Below are positions 51,091-59,019 of a stretch of DNA of 64,000 nt, piece by piece; within the stretch, counting starts at the first letter, position 1, and the number at the start of each line of letters is the position of its first letter. The stretch is taken from assembly GCF_002019695.1 (NCBI RefSeq), contig NZ_KV917376.1, positions 3,376,040-3,440,039 of the forward strand, written 5' to 3'. Below the pieces are notes generated by a model. The model ran no database searches and was not told the DNA's origin. It saw only the letters and a program-made list of their open reading frames with translations. The stretch comes from Evansella clarkii. Its GTDB lineage: Bacteria; Bacillota; Bacilli; Bacillales; Salisediminibacteriaceae. The translations under genes were made by a program, and so were the position numbers.

Positions 51091-51552
51091 TTACTGTCTT
51101 GATTCAATATTCAGTTCCCCGCTGCTGGAGTGTGCTGCTTCATAAACAATACCGTCTTCATAAGTCCTGATGTCAAAAACACCGTCATAGCTTTCCCAAA
51201 CGTCCGGGCGCTGGCTGTTTTCTTCAATAGTGTCGATTACTATATTAAACAGTGTTTCAGCTTCCTCTTCTGTAGGAACTTCTTCTGTCATCAGCCTGAA
51301 CTGGATGAAGCTTTCCCCATCAAAAGAAGTAGCTGCACGGTCAACTTCCGCCAGGTCCGCTATTTCTTCTCTTGATTTTTCCACAGCCTCAAGCATTGTT
51401 ATTTCAGGGTCATTATCTGTGCAGGCTGCTGTCAGAAAAAACAGCAGAAGTCCAAACAAAAGTTTTAATATGCTGTGCTGTTTGATAAATATCCCCCTCC
51501 TGCTTTTTTCTTTCCATTTCCCTTTGGATGGGGTTACAAACAATAAACTCAT
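51091..51552 (-). CDS. Small lipoprotein with uncertain start
   Basis: The frame of 153 codons has a signal peptide and lipobox LTAAC near residue 44 when counted from the ATG at 51552, leaving an unusually long N-terminal leader. A very strong SD (GCAGGAGGGGG) lies after that ATG, next to in-frame ATA/ATC codons that would give a normal signal peptide. The mature protein is acidic, with two alpha/beta segments (TMLEAVEKSREEIADLAEV and TEEEAETLFNIVIDTIEENS). Function unknown. Confidence 0.7.
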   Translation of the reverse strand: MSLLFVTPSKGKWKEKSRRGIFIKQHSILKLLFGLLLFFLTAACTDNDPEITMLEAVEKSREEIADLAEVDRAATSFDGESFIQFRLMTEEVPTEEEAETLFNIVIDTIEENSQRPDVWESYDGVFDIRTYEDGIVYEAAHSSSGELNIESRQ

Positions 51553-51593
51553 TTGGAAAAATTATACCAGATTTTTCAAGGGGTGTGTTTATC

Positions 51594-51622
51594 TTGACAC
51601 GATTTTTTTCCTGAATTATACT
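51594..51622 (+). promoter_or_regulatory. Near-consensus sigma-A promoter for the MarR gene
   Basis: TTGACA (51594-51599), 17-bp spacer, TATACT (51617-51622), 52 bp before the start codon. Confidence 0.8.
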
Positions 51623-51674
51623 AGCACTTGTGATTCATTTAGTATGTATAGCAACTAATTAGGATGGGGTTAAT

Positions 51675-52109
51675 TTGAGGTTTTCATTTCAGGATTATAT
51701 CAGCATTAAAATTCATAAAACAGACCTTCTGCTAACAAGCCTTATTAAAACCAGGCTGGAGCCGTTTAACCTTGCTCCTGAGCAGAACTTAATTATGATG
51801 CTTTTATGGGAAAAGGATGGTTTGTCGCAGCATCAGCTTATTGAACCCCTTGAAAAAGATAAAACAAATATTGCCAGGATGGCTTCTAATCTTGAGAAAA
51901 AAGGATTCATAAAACGAGTCCACTGCAAAGATGACCGCCGTTCTGTCAGATTGTATCTTACACCTGCTGGCAGAAATCTTGGAGAACAAGTAATCCCTGT
52001 TACGGAAGAATTTAACCAGTTAGTAAGTAAAGGTTTAACTGAAGACGAGCTTAGAGAGCTTGAAAGAATTCTTGCGAAAATCAATGATAATGTCCGTCCT
52101 GAGTTTTAA
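51675..52109 (+). CDS. MarR family transcriptional regulator
   Basis: A 144-residue winged-helix regulator: QNLIMMLLWEKDGLSQHQLI helix-turn-helix, MASNLEKKGFIKRVHCKDDRRS wing (DxRxS variant) and LTPAGRNL. TTG start with SD AGGATGGGG. Directly upstream of an azoreductase gene, like the MhqR/YodB-type quinone-stress systems of Bacillus. The likely inducer is a quinone or azo compound. Confidence 0.9.
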   Translation: MRFSFQDYISIKIHKTDLLLTSLIKTRLEPFNLAPEQNLIMMLLWEKDGLSQHQLIEPLEKDKTNIARMASNLEKKGFIKRVHCKDDRRSVRLYLTPAGRNLGEQVIPVTEEFNQLVSKGLTEDELRELERILAKINDNVRPEF

Positions 52110-52128
52110 GGGAAATGCTTCATTTTCA

Positions 52129-52173
52129 GTTGCTGTATCAACTATATGCGCATCTTAAGGTTGCTGTAACAAC
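52129..52173 (+). promoter_or_regulatory. Two direct copies of an inverted-repeat operator before azoR
   Basis: GTTGCTGTATCAAC (52129-52142) and GTTGCTGTAACAAC (52160-52173) differ in one base, have GTTG/CAAC arms, and are 31 bp apart (three helical turns). They fill the space between the MarR gene and the azoreductase start. Confidence 0.65.
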
Positions 52174-52208
52174 CAAATATTTTAATGTAAACATCGGAGG
52201 TATTTTTC

Positions 52209-52835
52209 ATGGCAAACGTATTATTTATTAAAGCAAACAACAGACCGATTGAGCAATCAGTCAGCGTTAAACTATATCAGTCTTTCGTGGACAGCTATAA
52301 AGAAACGCACCCGGAAGATGCAATTACTGAACTAGATTTATTTGAGGAAAACCTGCCTTATTATGATAACGAAAAGATTACTGCAATGTTTAAACTTTCT
52401 AAAGGAATGGAACTGACTCCTGAAGAAGAAAAATCAGCCGGGCTGGTTAATAAATATCTGAACCAGTTTCTTGAAGCTGACAAAGTAGTTTTTGCCTTCC
52501 CACTCTGGAACTTTACTGTACCTGCAGTACTTCACACTTATATGGATTATCTTGCACAAGCGGGCAAAACGTTCCGTTACACAGAAGAAGGTCCGGTTGG
52601 CTTACTGAACGACAAAAAAGTATTGCTTCTTAGCGCACGTGGGGGCGTTTATTCAGAAGGCCCTGCGGCTGCGGCAGAAATGTGCGTTAACTATGTAAGC
52701 ACAATGCTTGGTTTCTGGGGTGTTCAGGATATTACAAAAGTAATCGTTGAAGGACACAACCAGTTCCCTGATCAAGCGGAAAACATCGTAAATGAAGGTG
52801 TAGAAAAAGCAGCTTCTGAAGCGGTTAACTTTTAA
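52209..52835 (+). CDS. azoR: FMN-dependent NADH-azoreductase
   Basis: A 208-residue flavodoxin-like AzoR: FMN-phosphate region KANNRPIEQSVSVKLYQSF, the dimer/flavin motif FPLWNFTVPAVLHTYMDYLA, and SARGGVYSEGPAAAAEM. It reduces quinones and azo dyes with NADH. SD GGAGG before the ATG. It follows a MarR regulator and two operator-like repeats and has a good terminator. Confidence 0.95.
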   Translation: MANVLFIKANNRPIEQSVSVKLYQSFVDSYKETHPEDAITELDLFEENLPYYDNEKITAMFKLSKGMELTPEEEKSAGLVNKYLNQFLEADKVVFAFPLWNFTVPAVLHTYMDYLAQAGKTFRYTEEGPVGLLNDKKVLLLSARGGVYSEGPAAAAEMCVNYVSTMLGFWGVQDITKVIVEGHNQFPDQAENIVNEGVEKAASEAVNF

Positions 52836-52848
52836 TTAAATAAAAAAC

Positions 52849-52884
52849 AAAACAGGGAGCCTCCGCTGGCCCCCTGTTTTTCTG
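52849..52884 (+). terminator. Terminator of azoR
   Basis: AAAACAGGG pairs with CCCTGTTTT (52872-52880), followed by TCTG; the loop is GC-rich. Confidence 0.8.
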
Positions 52885-52886
52885 TA

Positions 52887-53042
52887 TTAATCTTTATACG
52901 AAGGAAAATAAGGATATACAACCTCTGATGTTGTTTCTTCAGGCTTTACAAGAATAGTCTTTACATCATTTTCGTTCGAAAATTCTGTCTTTTCTATACC
53001 GAAACCGTTAAAGTAAGTAAGATCTCTCTGCTTTTTAATCAT
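52887..53042 (-). CDS. 51-residue hypothetical protein
   Basis: A short ORF with SD GGGGGTGG 8 nt before the ATG. The product (MIKKQRDLTYFNGFGIEKTE, later VVYPYFPSY) has no membrane segment. No family recognised; the overlap with the azoR terminator region at its end makes it less certain. Confidence 0.5.
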   Translation of the reverse strand: MIKKQRDLTYFNGFGIEKTEFSNENDVKTILVKPEETTSEVVYPYFPSYKD

Positions 53043-53176
53043 TATGTAACCACCCCCAAGTAGTTTATGTTCATTATAAAGGTTGTGACATAAAATTGGA
53101 AGACAGTTCCATAATTATTTTAGTATAATTATACCAGTACTAAAGTACTTACAGAGAGATATTTACCAATTTATTT

Positions 53177-53806
53177 TTAGAATTCCTCTCTTTCCACCTC
53201 AATCATCAACAAAAGAACTACATCGTCATCATTTATTGCCTCCTGCAGTCCCCCAGGAGAATTATAATCATAACCGGATCTCATTGACTCCCCTTTCGTC
53301 TGCCTGAATGCCGCGAGAACGGTTGCTTCTCCTTCAGACAGGCCGGTGGGCTCCTCACTGATTGCATACTCCCATGTTGAAAAAGTATCTTCAGTGGTTA
53401 TTACAGGGTTGTTTTCCGGAAAATGAGGGCCAGCCGTGCCGCTCGGTGTATAAAGGAAAAAAGTTTGGTGGTCAGGATTTAACAGCCCGAATCCAAGCCA
53501 TTCTTCCGCCTCTTCTTCCGGAAAATTCCCGAACCTGATACTGGCCAGATCATCTGCATCCATTTCCTCTCCATTTAAATACCCCTGTACCCAGAGGCTC
53601 ACCATAGTTTCGTTCGCGTATGGCAGTTCAATATTAAAATCGAATAACACCCCTAAATTTAAATCTCTAATTGTATTTTCATATTCGGAGTCCTCGTTGG
53701 CATTTATGTAAGCGAGGTGATCTCCATCTTCTTCCCCTGGACTATTACAGCCAGCAGCAAAGATAAAGATCAGAAGAAATATGACTATTTTAACTTTTTG
53801 TCCCAC
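53177..53806 (-). CDS. Lipoprotein of unknown function
   Basis: About 209 residues with lipobox AAGC near residue 20 and an acidic mature part. The GTG at 53806 follows SD GGGAGG by 7 nt; the ATG at 53821 overlaps the SD. The mature region has DLNLGVLFDFNIELPYAN and late MRSGYDYNSPGG. No recognised family. Confidence 0.65.
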   Translation of the reverse strand: MGQKVKIVIFLLIFIFAAGCNSPGEEDGDHLAYINANEDSEYENTIRDLNLGVLFDFNIELPYANETMVSLWVQGYLNGEEMDADDLASIRFGNFPEEEAEEWLGFGLLNPDHQTFFLYTPSGTAGPHFPENNPVITTEDTFSTWEYAISEEPTGLSEGEATVLAAFRQTKGESMRSGYDYNSPGGLQEAINDDDVVLLLMIEVEREEF

Positions 53807-53970
53807 AATTTGTCCTCCCATTCACTCTTTAGTGTAAAAATATGAATATATAGAACAATTTTTTCCACTCGTATTCTGCACTGTATTCTCAGTGTACCAT
53901 TCTAAATAATCAGGAATAGTAAAAAAGAAACTGCTGTAACAGTTTCCTTGTGAATTCTTAAGTACACAGA

Positions 53971-54276
53971 CTACGGCCTCCATTGATACCTTGGAAGATC
54001 CGTTCTGCCTGTATTGTCCGTTATAACGCCTTCTTTATTGAGAAGGAAGATTTGTTCTTCATACGTCTCTTCATTTTTGATGGCGGCCTGGCCGCTGGAG
54101 TTAACAACACGATGCCACGGGAGGCCGTGCTTTTTACTCATAGAGTGAAGAATGCGGGCAACCTGACGTGCTGCCCGAGGGCTTCCTGCCATGTTTGCAA
54201 TCTGGCCGTATGTCATAATCCGTCCTCTGGGTATGCTCCTGATTATATTAATAACTTCTTCGGTAAATGGCTGCAT
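53971..54276 (-). CDS. Alkyltransferase-like (ATL) DNA-binding protein
   Basis: A 101-residue protein of the O6-alkylguanine-DNA alkyltransferase C-terminal domain family with PWHRVV in place of PCHRV, so the alkyl-accepting Cys is replaced by Trp. The HTH segment PRGRIMTYGQIANMAGSPRAARQVA is intact. ATL proteins flag O6-alkylguanine lesions for nucleotide excision repair without repairing them. No SD is strong; the ATG is first in frame. Confidence 0.9.
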   Translation of the reverse strand: MQPFTEEVINIIRSIPRGRIMTYGQIANMAGSPRAARQVARILHSMSKKHGLPWHRVVNSSGQAAIKNEETYEEQIFLLNKEGVITDNTGRTDLPRYQWRP

Positions 54277-54309
54277 AGCTGTTTCCTTTCTGTCTGTATA
54301 ACCATATTA

Positions 54310-54846
54310 CTATGAAAAGTCCACTTCAAATGCTGCGATGACGACGCCCCCCATATCCACCTCTTCTTCGTCAGCGTACCAGCCTGCGTATAATACATAA
54401 ACTTCTTCACCGCTTCCGCTGATTTCAAACTGGCCATCTTCAATTGTCTCTTCTTCTACAGTATCATTATCGGTTCGCACAGCATAGCTAAGAACATCTG
54501 GCTGTTCCCCTTGCATTGTCACAGTAACCTGATTGCCATCTGTTACTTCGTATACTGTATCGCTTTCAATATATTCAGCAAGATCTGCCGGTTCCTCCGC
54601 CATATAATCATGGCCGCAATGGCCCCAGCAGACAGTATGTACATCGGCCTCAATATCCTGTTCCCCTATCGTTATATCGAACTGCACATCATCCTGCTGA
54701 GGAAGCTCACTTTGAGCTTCCTCATTGTAATTATTCTGGTTTTGAATGAGATCGTTTTCATGTTCACCATTCTGTATATTACCATTGTTACAGCCAGCTG
54801 TTATAAAAATTAACCCCCCAGTTATCATTAGAATCGCTTTTTTCAC
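54310..54846 (-). CDS. Lipoprotein of unknown function
   Basis: About 178 residues: lipobox TAGC near residue 19, an Asn/Gln/Glu-rich linker, then a beta-rich domain (DITIGEQDIEADVHTVCWGH...) with two conserved-looking Cys (CWGHC) near residue 75. The GTG at 54846 has SD AGGGGTG; a GTG at 54855 overlaps it. No family recognised. Confidence 0.65.
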   Translation of the reverse strand: MKKAILMITGGLIFITAGCNNGNIQNGEHENDLIQNQNNYNEEAQSELPQQDDVQFDITIGEQDIEADVHTVCWGHCGHDYMAEEPADLAEYIESDTVYEVTDGNQVTVTMQGEQPDVLSYAVRTDNDTVEEETIEDGQFEISGSGEEVYVLYAGWYADEEEVDMGGVVIAAFEVDFS

Positions 54847-54918
54847 AGGAAACACCCCTAAGTAGTAGTATACTTATTATTTTCCTTCTTTTTCAGCCGG
54901 TAAAACTTACGATTTTTA

Positions 54919-55275
54919 TTAATATTCAATTATTGTAAGTCTTTCAGCATTTATTTCCCCTTCTATGAGTGAAGGTGGTTGTGTCTCCTCCAGTTCTACT
55001 TCAATATCCGTTCCTGTCTCCAGCTCCTCATAGGACAATTCTTCGTCTGCTTCATTTACAATTGCTGTGTCCTGCGCATCCACATAACAAGTCACATATT
55101 CCAGGGCGTTTTCTCCTTCTTCCAAGGTAAGAAATGAGCAGTCAATCGTAATCACAGCTTCACTTATGTTAATTTCATCAATTGTAGAAACAAAATGGTC
55201 AATGCCATCTTCCTGAAATGTACAGCCAGCAACGATAATAAGTGACAGGCCTAAAAGCGAAATGAATTTTCCCAT
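54919..55275 (-). CDS. Small lipoprotein with DUF3221-like layout
   Basis: A 118-residue lipoprotein: lipobox VAGC near residue 18, then an acidic beta-rich domain of about 95 residues (ALEYVTCYVDAQDTAIV, ETGTDIEVELEETQPPSLIEGEI), which recalls DUF3221-type lipoproteins of bacilli. SD GAAGGGA before the ATG. Unknown role. Confidence 0.65.
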   Translation of the reverse strand: MGKFISLLGLSLIIVAGCTFQEDGIDHFVSTIDEINISEAVITIDCSFLTLEEGENALEYVTCYVDAQDTAIVNEADEELSYEELETGTDIEVELEETQPPSLIEGEINAERLTIIEY

Positions 55276-55472
55276 TGGCGTATCCCTTCTTTCTTATCTT
55301 TATCTTCTAAGTGGAATCGAAGCTTACAGGAGGCCTCAATATACATATTACCTATTCTTTTATGGTGAAACTTTCTCTCAGGGAGCTTTCCATCTGTTGA
55401 AGTTATTATAACTTCAACGATCAAAGTCTGAGTACAACAGTTTTTTGAAAATATAAATATATTAGATCTGTA
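55276..55472. other. Intergenic DNA with a perfect 23-bp inverted repeat
   Basis: About 200 bp between divergent units. GTTGAAGTTAT (55396-55406), one base, ATAACTTCAAC (55408-55418). Otherwise no gene. Confidence 0.45.
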
Positions 55473-55501
55473 TTGACGCCCATATCCCCCTCTGATATTA
55501 T
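55473..55501 (+). promoter_or_regulatory. Sigma-A promoter of the riboswitch-pbuG unit
   Basis: TTGACG (55473-55478) and TATTAT (55496-55501) with a 17-bp spacer, about 30 bp before the aptamer. Confidence 0.75.
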
Positions 55502-55530
55502 AGCAAAATATTAAATTTAAAATTTCACAC

Positions 55531-55604
55531 ACAGTCGTATAATTTCAGGGATATGGCCTGAGAGTTTCTACAAAGCTGCCGTAAATAGCTTAACTACGAT
55601 GGGT
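55531..55604 (+). promoter_or_regulatory. Guanine-class purine riboswitch aptamer
   Basis: The purine aptamer core is intact: P1-J1/2 TATAAT, L2 GGATATGG, J2/3 AGTTTCTAC, L3 CCGTAAAT and the J3/1 segment AACTACG. The discriminator position (55594) is C, as in guanine/hypoxanthine aptamers, not T as in adenine aptamers. P1 is short. It precedes a terminator and a purine permease gene, so guanine binding should favour termination. Confidence 0.93.
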
Positions 55605-55660
55605 ATAAAATACTCGGTCTCTGGATCGGCGTATATTTATTACATATCCATACGTAAACT

Positions 55661-55697
55661 AAGCTCTGGTACCTCTTACCAGGGCTTTATTTTACTA
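55661..55697 (+). terminator. Regulated terminator of the purine riboswitch
   Basis: AAGCTCTGGT (55661-55670) pairs with ACCAGGGCTT (55678-55687, one G-T pair), then TATTTTACT. Placed about 57 nt after the aptamer. A second hairpin-like CTTGGC/CCAAG with T run follows at about 55802-55820. Confidence 0.85.
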
Positions 55698-55849
55698 TAA
55701 GAAAGTATAAAATTTTAGCAACATAGCCGTCTCGACGTTGATAAAATTTTTAGGATTATAGTATAAGTGCAACTAAGGCAATCCTTCGCCTCTTTTAAGG
55801 CTTGGCTTGCCAAGTTTTTTTTATTTTACCAACAAGGGAGGTCGTACTA

Positions 55850-57142
55850 ATGAAAAACTTTTTCCGGTTTGAAGAACGTGGTACAAGCTACCGTAAAGAA
55901 TTTATTGCCGGATTGACTACATTTTTATCAATGGCTTATATACTGGCCTTAAATCCTATGATCCTTGGAGAAGCAGGGATGGATTCAGGAGCAGTCTTCA
56001 CAGCTACTGCCCTTGCGGCGATCGTTGGAACGCTGCTCATGGCGCTGCTGGCGAATTTCCCTATTGGGCTTGCTCCCAGTCTTGGCCTGAACTCATTTTT
56101 TACTTATTCTGTCGTGATCGGTATGGGAGTACCATGGGAAACTGCTCTGGCCGGAGTTCTCGTGTCCGGTATTATCATGATTATAATTACATTATTAAAA
56201 ATCAGGGAGAAAATCATTAACATCATTCCTTCTGATTTAAAGTACGCAACTGCTGCCGGAATTGGATTTTTTATCGCTTTTATCGGTCTTAGAAATGCGG
56301 AGATTGTGGTGGGAAGCCCCGCTACTTTCGTGGAATTAGGCAGCCTGACTGGTCCTGCCTTACTGGCTGCTGCCGGGTTTGTCATCACCGCAGTACTAAT
56401 GGTAAGAGGCGTTAGAGGGGGAATCTTTTATGGGATGGCCCTTACTGCCTTAATCGGTGTAATTGTTGGTTTGATTGATACACCTTCTGCCATAGTAAGC
56501 GGAATTCCCAGCATGGCTCCTACATTTGGAGTGGCGATTCAGGAACTCCCTAATATTTTCACACTTGAGCTCCTTGTCGTTATTTTCACCTTCCTTTTTG
56601 TAGACTTCTTTGACACTGCAGGAACGCTTATAGCGGTATCAACCCAGGCAGGGCTAATTAAAAATAATAAAATCCCTAATGCAGGCAGAGCGCTTTTTGC
56701 TGACTCATCTGCAACAGTAGCAGGAGCGGTCTTTGGAACCTCAACTACCACATCATTAATCGAGTCTTCTTCTGGGATTGCTGCAGGAGGAAGAACAGGA
56801 TTTACGGGGATTGTAATTTCCGGATTTTTCTTCCTTGCTCTGTTTTTCTCGCCGCTTCTTGAAGTTGTCACGGCTCACGTAACTGCACCGGCGCTAATTA
56901 TTGTTGGTGTACTGATGGCTTCCCAGGTACGTCTTGTTAAGTGGAGCGATATTGGAATAGCGATACCTGCATTTGTGACTATCATCATGATGCCTCTCAG
57001 TTTCAGTGTTGCGACTGGAATTGCGCTCGGTTTTATACTGTACCCTGTCATGATGGCGGCCATGAAAAAGCACAGGGAAGTCCATCCCGTGATGTACGGA
57101 CTGGCAGTTATTTTTCTCGGATACATTGCTTATATTGCATAA
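55850..57142 (+). CDS. pbuG: Guanine/hypoxanthine permease, NCS2/AzgA family
   Basis: A 430-residue permease with about 12 to 14 membrane segments: ERGTSYRKEFIAGLTTFLSMAYIL, NPMIL, and GLAPSLGLNSFFTY near residue 80; DFFDTAGTLIAVSTQAGL and TSTTTSLIESSSGIAAGGRTG in the second half are signature elements. The riboswitch points to guanine or hypoxanthine uptake, as for B. subtilis PbuG. The ATG at 55850 has SD GGGAGG; an upstream ATG at 55802 lies in the leader hairpin. Confidence 0.93.
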   Translation: MKNFFRFEERGTSYRKEFIAGLTTFLSMAYILALNPMILGEAGMDSGAVFTATALAAIVGTLLMALLANFPIGLAPSLGLNSFFTYSVVIGMGVPWETALAGVLVSGIIMIIITLLKIREKIINIIPSDLKYATAAGIGFFIAFIGLRNAEIVVGSPATFVELGSLTGPALLAAAGFVITAVLMVRGVRGGIFYGMALTALIGVIVGLIDTPSAIVSGIPSMAPTFGVAIQELPNIFTLELLVVIFTFLFVDFFDTAGTLIAVSTQAGLIKNNKIPNAGRALFADSSATVAGAVFGTSTTTSLIESSSGIAAGGRTGFTGIVISGFFFLALFFSPLLEVVTAHVTAPALIIVGVLMASQVRLVKWSDIGIAIPAFVTIIMMPLSFSVATGIALGFILYPVMMAAMKKHREVHPVMYGLAVIFLGYIAYIA

Positions 57143-57145
57143 GGC

Positions 57146-57187
57146 AGAACCCCCTCACTCCACATGGTGGCTCAGGGGGTTCTTTTA
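57146..57187 (+). terminator. Terminator of pbuG
   Basis: AGAACCCCCT pairs with AGGGGGTTCT (57174-57183), then TTTT. A good two-sided hairpin for the convergent gene as well. Confidence 0.8.
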
Positions 57188-57382
57188 ACCTTTTCGCGTT
57201 ATTTTTGCAGGGGCTCGAACACCGTTTTTCTTTGCGTGAAAAAATCCAGTAAGGCCAGCTGCCAAACTTGGAGGTATACTGAACAGGAAGTAGCCCCATT
57301 TACCGGTAAAAATAGAGATTAATAAAAAGAATAGTGGCAGCCCTATTAAAACTACTAATGAAATAACCTGGTATCTGTTCAA
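57185..57382 (-). CDS. Two-TM small membrane protein
   Basis: A 65-residue protein with two membrane segments and a basic tail (KITRKG). The TTG at 57382 follows GAGAGGAG by 8 nt; a longer frame from 57436 starts upstream of this SD. Last gene of a possible three-gene unit with the next two minus-strand genes. No family recognised. Confidence 0.6.
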   Translation of the reverse strand: MNRYQVISLVVLIGLPLFFLLISIFTGKWGYFLFSIPPSLAAGLTGFFHAKKNGVRAPAKITRKG

Positions 57383-57410
57383 AAGGAATCTCCTCTCATT
57401 TGTATTGGAG

Positions 57411-57659
57411 TCAGGCTGTGACAAATAAATATACATAAAACAAAAACGGGATAAGAGTAACTATCACACCTGTTATTCTCAGGCTCTTTTTCAGCTGGAG
57501 AGCAAAACCGAAAATCCAGACGGCCGGCCAGACTAAAAACAGCAGCCTGTAAATGGTGATCTCTGATCCTGTTAAAACCGGCCAGCTCATCCAGACAGAT
57601 AAAAATAATACGACCAGGCCGGTAAATATATTTAATATATAACGAGCAACGGATATAAT
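57411..57659 (-). CDS. 82-residue membrane protein, apparently with an ATT start
   Basis: An open frame encodes a clear membrane protein (three helices, for example GLVVLFLSVWMSWPVL and RLLFLVWPAVWIFGFAL), ending YLFVTA. There is no ATG/GTG/TTG at its head; the SD AAAGGGGGCGG lies 7-9 nt before an ATT at 57659. The first in-frame ATG (57590) is inside the first helix and has no SD. It lies between a GNAT gene and a small TM gene with short gaps, consistent with an operon. Confidence 0.55.
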   Translation of the reverse strand: MISVARYILNIFTGLVVLFLSVWMSWPVLTGSEITIYRLLFLVWPAVWIFGFALQLKKSLRITGVIVTLIPFLFYVYLFVTA

Positions 57660-57691
57660 AACTACCGCCCCCTTTGTGCCAAAAATCTGAT

Positions 57692-58489
57692 TTATGTGTT
57701 TAAAGTCCCGGATTCATATTCTTTACCATTCTCCTGATTTGGGAAAAGCTTCAAGGTGTCATATCGGAATCCCAGATAGTGATAGTTTTGTTTCCTGTAC
57801 ATTTCTTTCGCTGTGTCATCGCCATCAGCAACCAATATTACTGTTTTATCCGGAAATGCCTTCATGACAAACCTCTGAATTTTGCTGCCTGCTCCCTTTT
57901 TCTGCAGCTTTTCGATTACAGCGAGATTATCAATTTCCACTGTTGTTTCCCCTATTATTATGTCGGTATAGCCGGCAGGTTCCCCCTTATAAAAAGCCAG
58001 AATCTGCAGCAGAGCCGGGTTATCAAACTGTTTCCGGTTAAATTCCCGCTTACTTTCAGCATAGTCCACCCCGTACGCTAAATCTTCATCATACTGGAGC
58101 TGTAAATAAATATGTAAATCCTCTTTGCCAACCTCTTTAACTTCTATGTCCGGTTTATCCTTACTTTTAAACTTGGAAGGCTCTATAGTGTACAATTCAA
58201 GAAATCCAGTTTGAAAGCCTGCATCTTCCAGATATTCCTGCAGGTCACCGGAAGGCTTTTCATTTGTAGGAAAATAAAATCGGATATGTTTCTGGCCGTA
58301 TTTTTCATGGAAGTCTCTTAAATACTCCACTTTTTCCTGAAATTGTTCCAGGGTTGGCATTCTTTTAAATTCAATAAAATTACTGTCGTATTGGTTAAGC
58401 ATTTCTTCAAAATGAACCTGCCTGAAAAAATCATTTTCTGAAATGACCTTACCTGACACGTGTATATTTTCGAATGTTATATTCTGCAA
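57692..58489 (-). CDS. GNAT family acetyltransferase, two-domain
   Basis: About 265 residues. The C-terminal half is GNAT-like: AFYKGEPAGYTDIII, VEIDNLAVIEKLQKKGAGSKI (acetyl-CoA loop) and YRKQNYHYLGFRYDTL. The N-terminal half (to about residue 120) looks like a degenerate second GNAT domain. The TTG at 58489 follows SD GAGGGGG by 9 nt; an ATG at 58507 overlaps that SD, so it is less likely. Target unknown. Confidence 0.8.
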   Translation of the reverse strand: MQNITFENIHVSGKVISENDFFRQVHFEEMLNQYDSNFIEFKRMPTLEQFQEKVEYLRDFHEKYGQKHIRFYFPTNEKPSGDLQEYLEDAGFQTGFLELYTIEPSKFKSKDKPDIEVKEVGKEDLHIYLQLQYDEDLAYGVDYAESKREFNRKQFDNPALLQILAFYKGEPAGYTDIIIGETTVEIDNLAVIEKLQKKGAGSKIQRFVMKAFPDKTVILVADGDDTAKEMYRKQNYHYLGFRYDTLKLFPNQENGKEYESGTLNT

Positions 58490-58540
58490 AGTGTATTTCC
58501 CCCTCATTCTGTAAAAGCTTGCTTTCTGTATCGGCCGGCA

Positions 58541-58732
58541 CTATTTTTCGCAGTTTACTGTCCAGTTAAAGGCAAAGAAATCAATATTCTCTTCTGTTAT
58601 AGTCCCCTCGTTCTGAAGGCAGTCAATTTTAGCAGACATATAACTGCTGTAGTTGTAGCCTCCCACAGCAAGGAAGATGATTAACAGGACAGCAGCCCCG
58701 GCTATTATGTATTTTAACGATCTTTTTTTCAT
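58541..58732 (-). CDS. Small single-pass membrane protein
   Basis: A 63-residue protein with an N-terminal anchor (MKKRSLKYIIAGAAVLLIIF) and a short outer part with two Cys (CLQNEG and NCEK) that could form a disulfide. SD AAGGGGA before the ATG. Unknown function. Confidence 0.65.
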   Translation of the reverse strand: MKKRSLKYIIAGAAVLLIIFLAVGGYNYSSYMSAKIDCLQNEGTITEENIDFFAFNWTVNCEK

Positions 58733-59019
58733 GAAAAATCCCCTTCTGCTGAAAAATTCTTTTTGCTGAATTTATGCTGGTATTCTATAAATTAATTTTA
58801 ACTGAAAATTACGAAAGTGGGAACTGAGTATTGAAGAAAAGACACATATATTACTACTTTATTTCCCGTTCTTTCGTTTCATTCATTGTCGTATTTAAGG
58901 GCTTTTTTCATATTAAAGATTAAAATCTTCTGTTACCTTCTTGTATTTTTCGGAATTTTCACACTACTAATTATAAAATTGTGATAATTTGTAAGTATTC
59001 TGGATTAAGGAGGAGTTAT

